From NCBI GenBank assembly GCA_963969395.1, contig OZ017797.1, forward strand, positions 34,720,001-34,784,000: a stretch of 64,000 nucleotides of DNA, written 5' to 3'. A program made the translations under genes and the position numbers. This stretch comes from Pseudoscleropodium purum. Lineage: Eukaryota; Streptophyta; Bryopsida; Hypnales; Brachytheciaceae. Every line of letters starts with the position of its first letter. Position 1 is the first letter of the stretch. Below the pieces are notes generated by a model. The model saw nothing but the letters and a program-made list of their open reading frames with translations, made no database searches and had not been told where the DNA came from. Of this stretch, positions 34,427-45,755 are shown piece by piece.

Positions 34427-35571
34427 TTAGTTGTCTCTTTCTGGATCAATGTCTTGCTCATCGTCTTCCTCATCGTCTCCGTCGCTATCATCACTTCCCT
34501 CGTTGTCGTCGTGAGTTGGTGGCTGGCGTGGCCTAGGAGTCCATAGTGCCTCCCACTCCTCAGTGCTGAATGTCAAGTTTGGGTGAAGTAGGATCCACGG
34601 AGCAAGCGTATCTGGCTGGCGTGACCCCGGAGTCCATAGTGCCTCCCACTCCTCAACGCTGAATGTCAGGTTTGGGTGAAGTGGGAACCACGGAGCAAGG
34701 GTATCTTCACCGGTATCCATTTGAATAGCTATTTGATACTATTCAAAAGCGTGCTAGCTAGCGTTCTGTCTCTCAATCTCTCACCGTCACAACCCCGAAC
34801 TTACAACAAACTAGAGCCGTTGCAAAGCTTCGGTCGGAAGTAAACCTTAGAAGTACGCCTCAAAGAGAGCTTGGTTGGAGCCCTTGACACAGCTACAACA
34901 GGAGTGCACCAACACCAGCTAGATATGAACAAAATAGTCTATGAGGCGGTCACAAGCATGAGACATACTAACTTCAAACTAAGCTTACATTCAAGCAGGG
35001 AAGAAAACTACGTAACGAGTTATCAACCGATGGGCTAGAGAGCGTCTGAGACTCTGAGCTATCTGTGAACCACGTTCTATGAGAAGGGTGACGCTATGTG
35101 AGAAGTTGAGATCGAAGTTATGGCGTGGGTGACAGAGAGAGAAATAAATACTCCCGTAAGTATCTGGAATTGCAATTCAAGCTAGGGCTCTTGCTACTAG
35201 TACCCAAGGTCTGAGACAGTAATCAGAGGCCGTTTGAGCAATTGGAACTACAATGCGATGCTTCTGTGTGCACCTCAAGGCAAAGAGCCCGGGCAAAGAG
35301 TTTGCAAGGACCCCTTAAGGAGCAGTGCGCGGCAGTGCTGTGGTAGGCAGTAGCAAACTACGAATTCTGAAGGGGACTGAATTAATGGATTGCTTAAATA
35401 TTGTTTTGTAATCAGGCAATGTCTCTGAAGAATCCGAACTGTGTCGGACATCGAATTCAGGAAGTTATTAGAACCTGAAGTCTAGAACCGGCAAGCTTTT
35501 CCAGTCAGTCGGTTCTGGTATCAGAATACGAGGGTGGTTGCGACTTCTATTGCAGCTTTTTTCGAATGCTT
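33925..35571 (+). repeat. Direct 38-bp repeats bracketing the 34427 gene
   Basis: The blocks 33925-33962 and 35534-35571 differ at 3 of 38 positions. Both begin gtggttgcgactt and contain attgcagctttt and gaatgctt. They bracket the acidic gene at 34427-34720 at distances of about 0.5 and 0.8 kb. Confidence 0.6.
34427..34720 (-). CDS. Acidic microprotein with duplicated W-type head (family member B, 97 aa)
   Basis: ATG at 34720. Residues 6-36 and 37-67 are two copies of one 31-residue module: DTLAPW-x2-LHPNLTFS, x-EEWEALWTP, then RQP. They are encoded by an exact 93-bp tandem repeat (34705-34613 and 34612-34520) that differs at 9 positions. Six of the substitutions change residues, mainly in WFP/WIL, SVEE/STEE and PGS/PRP, while every Trp, the LHP and the TFS are kept. 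A 30-residue tail of mainly Asp/Glu/Ser follows. The gene at 23171 (+) has one such module plus a tail. Role unknown. Two modules suggest a bivalent binder if the head is the interaction surface, which is inference. No introns or membrane segments are visible. Confidence 0.68.
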   Translation of the reverse strand: MDTGEDTLAPWFPLHPNLTFSVEEWEALWTPGSRQPDTLAPWILLHPNLTFSTEEWEALWTPRPRQPPTHDDNEGSDDSDGDDEEDDEQDIDPERDN

Positions 35572-36155
35572 ACGTGGCACCTCCAAATTACGAGGTTGCA
35601 TTCCGATTGGGGTACAAATAATCCTGTATCATGTGATGTAACTGACGCCACTTCCATGCAACCCACATCCAATATTTAATTTGCCAAATTCCCACTACAC
35701 ACGCCTTCTCTCCCTGGAACTCCAACCCCTTTCCACGGACTCCCTCGCAAGGGACTCTAAAATTTGGAGCTTGGGGAAATTTTAGAAAAAAATTCTTGAC
35801 CACCGATGATAAAATTTGGAAACTCTGAATTCATATTCAAAATCAAAATCCCCGAAGAAGGTGGGACAGGCCATCTATATGGCCCATATACTAAATTAAC
35901 GACCCAAAATAGGGGACATCTGAGCGTAAGCTTGGAAATAAGAAAAAAACTCTCACCTCCTAGTACTACACTAATGATGAAACTAAATGTTAGCACACTC
36001 GTTAATTTCAAAATGCTATAAATGTATACTCTTGATAATTGTTTTTACTGAAAGTATGGATATCGATACTATCCAAAGAGGGGATCTCTACAAACATAGT
36101 TGATAAAAATCTTCATCAAGCGTAAGTACTTACAACCTTTTGAACAGTAAACTTC
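34721..36155. other. Upstream region of the 34720 gene and intergenic sequence
   Basis: GC-richer to about 35760, then AT-rich. A 'cgctagcta' motif lies upstream of both W-type genes (minus strand near 34755, plus strand near 23120). Open frames 35588-35803 (-) and 35806-36021 (+) have no recognised domain. Confidence 0.35.
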
Positions 36156-36717
36156 TTTATTAGTATACTATAGAAGGCTCGTAGCATGACTTTACACTAC
36201 TTCCTTTTGCACACGGCAGTAGCGGAATCGAATCGGAACCGACCAACCATCTTAACACATGGTAACCAATACCAGCAATCCTGCCTCTCTCAAACTCCCA
36301 CCCAGTCAAGCAGCCAACACACGGTCCTACTTACACCCACTGATTCTTACAAATAATGCAAGGCCTGTGGCTCAGGTCCGGCATTCAGTAGGGGCCTAAC
36401 ATTCAGTAGGGGCCGGCCAGTTCACCGCTTCTCGATCAAACGAAGTGGGCCATAGGAGCTGTACGTCACGGCTTGTCAGAGTATGCACTCCGGGACCCCA
36501 ATGGCAAACTGTCAAGAGTGCTTACCACTAAATTTCATTATTAGTATTTCTAAATTTCATTTTAGAAAGCTTGTAGCACTACTTCAGACAATTTTCCTTT
36601 CCACAAGGCACTAGCGGAATCGAATCGGAACGGACCAACCTTCTTAACACACGGAAACCAATACCAACAATCCTGCCTCTCTCAAACTCCCACCCAGTCA
36701 AGCTGTCAACACAGGGT
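36156..36717 (-). repeat. Exon-like segment duplicated in direct orientation (36156-36330 and 36537-36717)
   Basis: Two copies of about 175-180 bp lie about 385 bp apart. Both stay open in the same minus-strand frame, encoding TGWEFERGRI, then GIG, VLR, LV and SDSIPL before a PC-x-K motif, with substitutions such as V/A, FR/YH and R/W between them. Conservation of the frame in both copies suggests they were once coding, perhaps one exon of a gene. The family is not recognised. Confidence 0.5.
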
Positions 36718-37222
36718 TCTGATTCCGGCAACATTATCGGTGATAAATTTATCCCTCGTTTGGTAAATCCCAAGGTCACGAAAGTATTCAAATGCTTGAT
36801 TTGCATCAACTGGAAGTTCAATTCTACAATACAATATGTTTCTGAGTTCCATTCCGATAAGAGTATCGTAAACCTCTTCTGGCCTTTCTCTGGTACATAT
36901 GACTCAATACAAAAAAAACTATTTAAGCTCAAGGCGAAGACACCTTCGTTAAGTCAATGTCAAGTTGCCAACAGATCAGCACACCAGATTGCTCAGAAAG
37001 CTCATCATCCTGTCCTCCTCGATTGCAGAGGTCCTGCCTATCTACAACTTTGGCGCCATTTGACGTTCTCACGAGCGCTCGTGTCAAAGTTTTGGAATCT
37101 GATTCCAGTTCTGTAGCACAAGGATTTCTCTAAGCAAGAAGGGAAGAACGGAAGTATTGAAGATTTTCTTGTTACTTAGGACCTCCTAATACTTGGAACA
37201 CATCGTTGCTGTGCTGGTGGCC

Positions 37223-37396
37223 ATGGCGTCCGTTAAGCCTTTGATCGACTTGGACGCAAGTCAGACGTTTAATGAAGAGGAGTTACGCTTCATGGACGTC
37301 TGGATTGACAATCCCGAGCCCGAAGACGAAGAAGATGACGAGGAGGAAGACGAAGAAGCCGGGGACGTTGAAGACGATGACGAAGAAGACAGCTGA
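37223..37396 (+). CDS. Acidic microprotein, LID-type (family member D, 57 aa)
   Basis: The best start is the ATG at 37223 (ccATGG, matching its paralogue at 29013). An upstream in-frame extension to 37193 has only a TTG. The head is VKPLIDLDASQTF, then NEEELRFMDVWI and NPEPE, followed by a tail of nearly pure Asp/Glu. It is about 10 residues shorter than the 29013 product through tail length only. The conserved head, ATG context and 3' flank show descent from one duplicated gene. Function and localisation unknown. Low-complexity acidic tails are common, so only the head should be used in searches. Confidence 0.66.
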   Translation: MASVKPLIDLDASQTFNEEELRFMDVWIDNPEPEDEEDDEEEDEEAGDVEDDDEEDS

Positions 37397-37741
37397 TCTT
37401 GTTTGCTTGGAAACCGAATTTGTTTGATTTGGTGGAGCGCTGCTCAGGAGACACCCAGTGTAGATACTGCATGTTCAGGGGGTGGGGTGGAGGGCTGTCC
37501 CCTGAGCAGCATTAGTCCGCTGGATTCACTAGAGAGTTGAAAAGAGCTGTTAGTACGTTACCTTGAATTCGGGAAATTCATACTTATTTGACTTGCCACA
37601 GGACTACAGGAGCATAATGGCTGTTCATTAGGTGAGACATATTTGAACTCTCAGATGCGCTGAATCTGACAGCGATCATTGATTTATGGTTACAATGTGT
37701 TTTCCTTGCAAATCTGGCTTGGGGTAGAAGGATAAATAGCC

Positions 37742-37939
37742 TCATGTTCCAGCGAGAACACGAAAGAGCCATTTGTTACCCTTTGAGTCGATGAGCTGGC
37801 CATGATACCCTGGAATACGAATTCTCCAATCCGCCATAGCTGCTTCCAGTTCATTTCCGTTAGGTGAAATAGGCCCACCAATAGTCCAGCACTCGTAGAC
37901 CGACTCGCCACACCTGCAGCAGCAGGTAGAATGTACCAA
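37742..37939 (-). CDS. Coding-like ORF, possible exon fragment
   Basis: Minus-strand frame with protein-like composition: ESVYECWTIGGPISPNG, then ELEAAMADWRIRIPGY and SKGNKWLFRV before a stop. There is no ATG at its open start, the first being inside at the Met of MADWR. A possible splice acceptor 'ctgctgcag' (minus strand) lies just upstream, so it may be a last exon. A competing minus frame overlaps it. No domain recognised. Confidence 0.3.
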   Translation of the reverse strand: MVHSTCCCRCGESVYECWTIGGPISPNGNELEAAMADWRIRIPGYHGQLIDSKGNKWLFRVLAGT

Positions 37940-37999
37940 CAGAATTTTCTCAAACTTGAAGAGAACTCCGATAGCGATTCCGATAAGCTCATCACAAGA

Positions 38000-40900
38000 C
38001 TGTTTTCAATGCGTGGATAAATGCATCTAACTTACTGTATATGAGAATGGTGCAATTGTTTGAGCTTGTTTTCTTGCAGTCTATCGAATATCCGGTCCTA
38101 TTCAATGGAAATGGCGAGTAGGGATTCAACTGCGGGTCAGTAGGAATACAAGTATGTAACACATAGACCTCTTTTGCTTCCCACTTTGAAGACCCAAATC
38201 TCCTACCAGAGTTGTTTGAAAGGAGGTAATGAATATGCCACATGTGTACAACTCAGAACGAATTCTTAGTATTTTACCAGAATGTGATATTCGAGAGTGT
38301 GATAATAAGGAGAAATAGCCTGCGTGTATCGTCATCTTCTGGTATCGGTAAGCTTATCTTCAGTGGGTTAAAAGTCAACAGTATTGAGGGAAATTTTTTC
38401 CGCTGTGACATTGTATTGTTTAAAATATTCAAAACGAGGAGTTTGGAAAATGGAATTGTGTAACACTGTGACTATGATGCAGAACCGATCATTCTGTTAG
38501 ATTTTGCAATATCTTAATAATTGAAAGCTTGTGTACGTAACAAGCATCACACTATGAAAGCAACAGGTCCCAGCTGGATTGTTCACAATCCGGTTGGAAC
38601 TCTGTTTCCTCAAATCTTGTTCTTAGTTCTATGAATTTTCAAATTAGGATCCTTTTCTTAGAGAGAGTTGTGCTGCACAGGTACAGTACAGAGTGCTGTA
38701 GTGACCTGTACCGTACATGAGTTGAAAGAAATCATTCAGGGAGCTTCAAGCTGAGGAAGGTACTTCAATGTATCAATATGAAGAAGAAATCACACCCAAC
38801 ATTTTTGAATAAGAGAAATATGTTTTGGATTTTACTACCAAATAGTCCAGAGTAACCTTCCAAAGTGAAAATTTTATGATTAGCTTGGATTAGCTACTTG
38901 GGGATAATTTTCTAGCTCTTGGGAAGGTGCATGTATTGGCAGTGGTGAGTAGCCCTTTTCTTTTACTTTTTGAAAAAGTGCTGGAATGGTGACTAATTAA
39001 AATTTAGTGAAGCATTGTATTTCTACATTCAACCATCTTTTGACCCAAAAAACACTTTTCAATCATATTCATACACTTTTTCATCTAAATTTGACGATTT
39101 CATTCACATTTTTAGTAGAAATGGAAAATTTCTGGCAAAAAAAGATTACTTTTATCTGGCAAAAAGTAGAAATTTATTTTGAAATGGTGCAATCTGGCCC
39201 CATGGTGCCAAAAAAAAAGGCTGGTAGTGAGTTGAATTTGACGGATGGACTTTGCACCTTTTCAAGGTGAGCAATCGATTACATACAGAGTGACAAATAT
39301 TAATAAATCAGACAACTCACAGGTGCAATTCAAGTACAGAGTACAAAATAATTTGTCATAATCCTCCATGTTACAAAATGAACTTTCATATGCTTACAAC
39401 TTTTTATTAATTTTTATATAGAAGGTTGAGGTCAGATTTGGCAGAAATTAAGTCAGTTTTAAAAAAGTGTCACATGTCATGTGGTGGATGGTGTGAGGTG
39501 ATGTGGACCCTGAGAATCTGATGTAAAATTTCAAATTCAGCACCTGAGTGCCAAATCAGATCTTCATGTACACCAACATGTCAATTCTTGTTGCAACGTG
39601 GATAATACAGCGCTAGCTTCAGTTATCTGAGGAGTTTGCTCCCTCTGATGAGAGCTCCCAGTTTTGGTGCAAACAGTTTTTGTTGCATGACAGCACAATT
39701 CTGGAGAAGTGGCGAATGGGATGTTGAATGCGGTACCGTAACTCAGGTGCTGCTCTTTTGTCTGGCATTTGGCTTTGACAGTAAAAGTGGGCATCTGTGG
39801 AATCTGTCTGGTCATGGCAACTTATCAGAGAAAAGTGCTCTAGATACATGTAATTGCTTAAATGGTTGGAAATGGGTTAGCTACCTTATCTTTGTCTAGC
39901 ATGTTTTAAAGACCACATTAAGTTGAAACCTTGAACAAGAATTGTCTACTCAATGGACAATTGGAAACTTAGGTAGATTAAGGTAACTACACCTAAAATT
40001 GCACGAATAAGCTCTAAGGCATAATCAATATGCCTAAAAGTTGAATAACAATTTTTGTACATTGCTAAAAGACTATGAATCAAAATGCAAGTGGTTCCAT
40101 AATTTTTTGAAGCATTGTGAATTAGTTACAAATTTTCAAAGATGCAAGGTGTAGGATGCTAAAAGTGTCATGTACGTAATGCCAACTAATGCATTTGATG
40201 TACATGAAGAAGTGACACTAAAGAAAAAGTTAAAGAATAGAAAGTTTACCAAAAATAATATTGTCCAATACTAAGATTGTTACTTCCACAATACTATAAA
40301 TAGAGCTATATACTATTCAAAATTCACCTTACATTTGTCTTTCTTATGTACACTATTTTGAATATCTCCCCTATTCAATTTCCCTTCAATAATAGGGGTC
40401 AATTTTGAAAAGTGGTTCATTTTAGATGTAGTTACCGCAGAATGAAGTCAATTTTGAATAGATGAAAGTGAAATTCTTATCAAATATGCACATCTCTATA
40501 AGCTTCCCAAAAATATAATTCCTTTTCTAATTAGGTATTTGATTCAAAAGTTTTGGGGCTCAAAAGTTTAGGGGAAGCTTGTACAACATCCTAACAAAGA
40601 AGGCAAGTAGTTGAGCAAGTAGCTAACTAAACTATGAAGTTTTTTTCATTAACTTTTAAGCTACATTCATTTGTCTTGAGGATAGTCCAAAACGGAAGCA
40701 AAAATTTCCTTGAAGCAAGGTATAGATCTTATTGCTTGTCCAAAGTTTGTGTAGTCAAGACATATAAAAGTGAATATATAGTCAAAAGTGCATTGACTTT
40801 GTAGCCTAAATGTAGTGCTTACCAAGTCATATTCACCATTGAAGTCAGTCCAATAAGTTGAAACATTCTAGAAAAAATACAAAAAACACTTTTTGTCAAC

Positions 40901-42170
40901 AATTCTTTCAAAACCAAGTTCAAAAAATTTAACATGTTGTTTTAAAGATTAACTTTGAATGCTTATATCTTGTAATCTATGAAGTTTATTGGATTGAAAT
41001 TTTTCCACACATTCTCAAAGTAATATAAAGAAATAATGTGTGGTTGAAAAAAAAATTCTAATTTTTTTTCTAATTTTCATTCAATGTGCTAAAAATGGCT
41101 ATTTTAGAACAAAATCAAAATCATTAGCTAACAAATTTTAGTATGAATAAATTCATGAGATTCATTTTCTATTTTTTTAATATATTTTGTACTTAATTAA
41201 GAGAAGGAAATTTTTTTTGTTGACTTTTGGAATTTTGATTCTTCCAAAAAATGAGGTCTCTAAAAAAAACTAAAATCTTGTTGATGTAGTTTGTTTGTTT
41301 TGAACATTCGCTCAATGCAAGACTTTTTGGTATGATAAATACTTGCATTATATTTAAAAATTGGCATGCAAGTAACTAACATAACTACCTATCCAATGGA
41401 CCTAAGTCCCCAAGTTGGATGATAGATACCTCCTTCACAAAGTTGAGTCCAACTATGCTAATCTTATCTGACAAGGACTTAAATTTCTTTTCTTCTAGCT
41501 TAAAACATTATAATCTTGCAATTTAAGAGGTCAAAGGGCTGAAATTTATTCAACAAATACCTAAGGAAGCCTAGTACAAATTTGTATGGTTTAAATTTGC
41601 AAAACATTTTGATAATTCAATTTTGCTCAATGCACTAAAAAATGACCATTTGGGATACTTTTGTGAAAAATACCCCTGATCCTTTAGGGGATACTTTATT
41701 TTTTAGGGGTGTAACATCCAGTCCAAGCCAAAAGATGTCTCCAAAATGAAGGACTGAAAGACTAGAGCCATGGATTGCCTGAGCACCACAAACATAATTG
41801 CTACCAATATGATCATTTTGTGACTATCTAGTACTCTGAGCAACTGCCATATTGGAACTTCTGAGACGTTGTTAATGTGTTGCCACTAAGGTGGGTACAC
41901 CACTACACCCAGAAACGTAACAAACAAGTTTATGGTTTACTTGAAAGCTGAGCAGTTAATTAAAAAAACAAGCCATCAAAGAGCTATGTATTAAACAAAG
42001 AAACACACAATTTGTTTTCTAATTTTTGCAAATTTGAGACCACAATAGGCTTGCAAAGTTTATAGAGTAGAGTGATCAAAATAGCTTATAGGTAGCCTTT
42101 AAAACAAGCGGTCACATTTAGAAGTTCCCCTCTTAAGGTGTCAGAAGTAAAATGAAAGGACTTGAAGTCA
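38000..42170. other. Intergenic, repeats only
   Basis: No supported gene. A short piece at 39845-39885 matches one end of the T2 element (18656-19030), and 39000-39240 is a faint relative of the 47765-48065 repeat. Open frames at 39564-39899 on both strands have no recognised domain. Confidence 0.45.
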
Positions 42171-42179
42171 TATTGAAGA

Positions 42180-42580
42180 AACCAACCTTTTTCCAACCAC
42201 TTAAGCAATTACACATATCTAGAACATGGATTTCCTGAGTGCAAAAATTTTCCCATGTATTGAAATAGAATTTGGAAAAATTCTATAATTTTTCACAATT
42301 TTAGTTTACAAAACATAAATACTATAAATTTATTAATTGAAGGTTTTGTTCCTCCTAAATTGGTGATATAGACTTCCCTATTTTCAACCAAGGGTTGGTT
42401 GCAAAATTGACTAAAGGTTGGTTGCAATATTGAGAGTCTTAGAACCAATTGTAATGGGCCAAAACTACATCAGTAACGGTATCATAATTAATCATTGCTC
42501 ATCTCTAGCTAAGCAAAATTAGACCACCCTATACTACGTGAATTGAAGGGTGATTGGGAAGAAGTTGGCTCCCATGTTAA
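42180..42580 (-). mobile_element. TIR element family T2, copy 2
   Basis: Matches the reverse complement of 18656-19030: 'ccacttaagcaatt' near the left end, then 'atgtattgaaatagaattt', 'ggttggttgca' and 'cataattaatc'. The ends 'aaccaacctttttccaacca' and 'ttgggaagaagttggctccc' are weak inverted repeats. Non-coding. Confidence 0.6.
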
Positions 42581-42961
42581 TATTCCCAATACATGCAAGC
42601 GTAAACAAACCAAACACGTACAAGTTTGTCAGAGATTGTAACCCTCACATTATGTGAGCTTTGAAGCTTGGCACATGTGCCAAAAGTAATAATGCTTCTT
42701 TGAAGTTGTCATATTTCCTTCATGAATAATTTTCAAAAAGTTTTAAAACCATTTTGGAGCTTCTTCTAGGTTGCGGTTTAAGGCACAACATGTGCAATTT
42801 TGAGGGTATTTACTGTATAGTACATTACAACGGTAATAGATGTAAGATACTAGAGAAAAATCTTCCTCTTTATTTTGCAATTGGTATCAAAGTGATGGAA
42901 GAACCCAATTTAGATTCATGGAAGGTAGAGACACCCATACATGATTATTTAAGTGATTTTG

Positions 42962-43188
42962 CACTATAAAAAAACCTTGGTTTTAGATGTTACATTGGCA
43001 TCAAAAGGAACGGATTTTAGGTGACATTCGAGGTGACATTGAAAAAAAAACCCCATGTTTTTATGTCAACAATGATGTCCATTGATGTTATATTGAATAT
43101 CATTGTTGACATGTAAATATGGTTTGTTTTTTTATATCATCTAAAATCTGATCCTTTTGACATCAATAAACTTTGGTTTCTTATAGTG
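42962..43188. mobile_element. CACTA-type MITE (227 bp)
   Basis: Starts CACTATAAAAAAACC and ends GGTTTCTTATAGTG, flanked by a 3-bp duplication TTG (42959-42961 and 43189-43191). CACTA ends with 3-bp duplications define the En/Spm superfamily. The interior is itself largely palindromic ('gtcaacaatgat' against 'atcattgttgac' and 'catcaaaaggaa(c)ggat' against 'gatccttttgac'), so the whole element folds into a hairpin. No ORF. Confidence 0.85.
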
Positions 43189-43365
43189 TTGCAACACATG
43201 ATAAGCAATATGAGGCTATGCAAAATTTTCATACATAAAAAGCTAAGAAATATTGGGATTGCAATTTTTTCATAATTTCCTTCCCAAATTTGAAATTACT
43301 ATGATCTTCAACTTGTCCATTTTCCTTGTGATTTCCCATTTTAACTCCTAAATGATTTTGACTAT

Positions 43366-44315
43366 ACTTTCACCAAAATCGTTCAAAAATTGCCATTTAT
43401 AGTACAAGTATCAATTTTTAGAAAAAAAACATTTTTGGATACATATGACCATAGGATCTTATAGTAAGCTTGTTTGAAAATATGTGGAAAATATTTCAAG
43501 AATTTCCACCCTGTAGATTGTAAAATATTAGCATTTGAAGTGAAAAATTTCTTTTGAGGCGCTTTGCAAAAATACGGGCAACTACACTTCAAAATGTCAT
43601 ATATATATATGTATATGTATGAAATAATGTCCAAAATGGTGGTTACTCTTTGGATTAATTTTTCAAGTCAATTTGGCTACATACTTGAAAATTTTCAGAT
43701 CATTTGGAATCATAAAACATATAGGAACAAAATAGTAAATAGAAAAGAGTAGAGAATGATTCAAAATACTGAATTGTTAACAATTTATTTATGGAATTGA
43801 AAAATACCAATCCAATGGTTGTAATGTTGTAATAAACAATCTACATCCAATTTTTTTTTTTTAAATTTCCAAAAATATTGAAAATTGAATTAAATAAAGG
43901 ACTTCAAAGTTTATTTTAGAATAGAAATTCAATAACAACCCACAAAACTCCAACAAACTAAAACTCCTAATAATTTTTTACTCATTGGTCAAAATGGAAA
44001 GATTCAAAGTTTTCCAAAAATATATAAATCTAGAGAAACAATTCCAAATTTTAATTTCTTAAAAGAATGATTTAAAAAAAAGTTTTTTTGTTGCCCAGGC
44101 TGCTTGTCAAACATAGAAAAGTACATATCATACAATAACTTCTTAACCATTTAGTTAAAAGTTTTGAAAATTGTTGGGCCTTAAATCTACTCCTTGGGCA
44201 CATGTTGTGTTAAAATTTCAGCAAAAAATAAAAACTCCATTTGTGGTGAGCTGCCCAAAATTTCTATGTTGTCAAAAAACGAAGTTTGGGTGTTTAGGAG
44301 TTAATCCCTCCTCAC
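43366..44315 (+). repeat. Repeat R1, long copy (first of a direct pair)
   Basis: Matches 44811-45755 along about 950 bp: 'aggatctta/gtagta', 'gcttgtttgaaaatatgtgg', 'ccaaaatggtggttactctt', 'ttaacaatttatttatggaa' and 'ccatttgtggtgagctgccc'. Non-coding. Confidence 0.8.
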
Positions 44316-44810
44316 ATTCATGGAAAAATTAGATGAATGGGCCATTTGCACGTCCTCACCTAATAGACTTGAGAGAATTTGAAGCTCTTCAAGATAAGTA
44401 GTACTAACTTCCTATTTTAGTTTACAAAAATAAATAAGGGAACTAGGCAAGTTAGAAGATTTCACGTGTGAAAACATGATATATTTTAATCAAAACTAGT
44501 TTAAATTGTCATGTGAATATCCTTTAGGTCATTTTTTTATTATGTTTTCAATAGGATTTTGAATGTTTTTCATCCAATTAAGGTAACAACATCTAAAATA
44601 GTCTCAATAATCATTTGACTAAGGGTTCTATATAAAAATGTCTAAATTTTTGTTGGATCTTGTAAAGAATTTCATGGAGATTTTAGAATCTCTTCACAAT
44701 CATGCATTTTTGAACCAAGTAGAAAAAACCTATGAATCTTCAAAGTGCTAAAAATAGGTGTATCCAAATTGTCTCCAAGCTCTCATGTTAAACCCTAAAG
44801 GTCGGAGACT

Positions 44811-45755
44811 ATGTTTTCACCAAAAACACTCCAAAACTACCATTTCTAATACAAGCACCAAATTTTAAATGAAAAAAAAATTTTGGACACATATAACTAT
44901 AGGATCTTGTAGTACGCTTGTTTGAAAATATGTGGAAAAAAATTTAGAAATTTTCACTATGTAGATTGCAAAATATCAGCATTTGAAGTGACAAGTTTCC
45001 TTTTTTTGGCCCTGCGAAAATCCAAGCAGCTATACTTTAGAAGGTCACATTTATATGAAAAAATGTCCAAAATGGTGGTTACTCTTTGAATTCATTTTAA
45101 AGTCAAGTTGGCTACATGCTTGAAAAATTTCAGATAATTTGGAATCATACAACATGTAGAAACAAAATAGTAAGTAGAAAGGAGTACAAAATGATTCAAA
45201 ATATTAAATTGTTAACAATTTATTTATGGAATTGAAAAAAGCCAATATCAATGGTTATAATGTTTTAATAAACAATTTACATCCAATATTTTTATTTTAT
45301 TTTCAAAAATATTGAAAATTGAGTCAAATAAAAGACTTCAAAGTTTATTTTAGAGTAGGGATTCTATAACAACTCACAAACTCCCACAAACTAATTTTCC
45401 TCATAACTTTTGACTCATTAATCAAAATGGAATGATTCAAAGCTTTCCAAATATATAAAAATCAAAAGAACCAATTTCAAATTTTGATTTCTTAAAAAAA
45501 TGATTTTTAAAGAATTTTTTTTGCTGCCTGGACTACCCATCAAGCAATGAAAGTACATATCATACAATAACTTTTTAACCATGAAGTCGAAAGTTATAAA
45601 AGTTTTTGGGCCTTAAAGCTACTCCTTGGGCACAGGTTTTATTAAAATTTCAATGAAAAATAAATAAAAATTCCATTTGTGGTGAGCTGCCCAAAATTTC
45701 AATTTCCATGTTGCCAAAAAATGCAATTTGGACATTTAGGGGTTAAGGAGACTCA
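44811..45755 (+). repeat. Repeat R1, long copy (second of a direct pair)
   Basis: Second member of the direct pair, offset by about 1.44 kb from the first. The pair may be a tandem duplication, or long terminal-like parts of one large element with the 500 bases between them as its interior. No retroelement genes lie in between, so the duplication reading is preferred. Confidence 0.8.

Noticed and set aside
34427..34720. Resemblance of TFS-x-EEWE to the KRAB A-box of animal zinc-finger proteins
   Set aside because: Only a short motif agrees, KRAB is confined to vertebrates and relatives, there is no zinc finger, and the rest of the head (APW, LHP, RQP) has no counterpart.
43366..45755. Direct R1 copies as LTRs of a retrotransposon
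   Set aside because: The 500 bases between them hold no retroelement domains, primer-binding site or polypurine tract.
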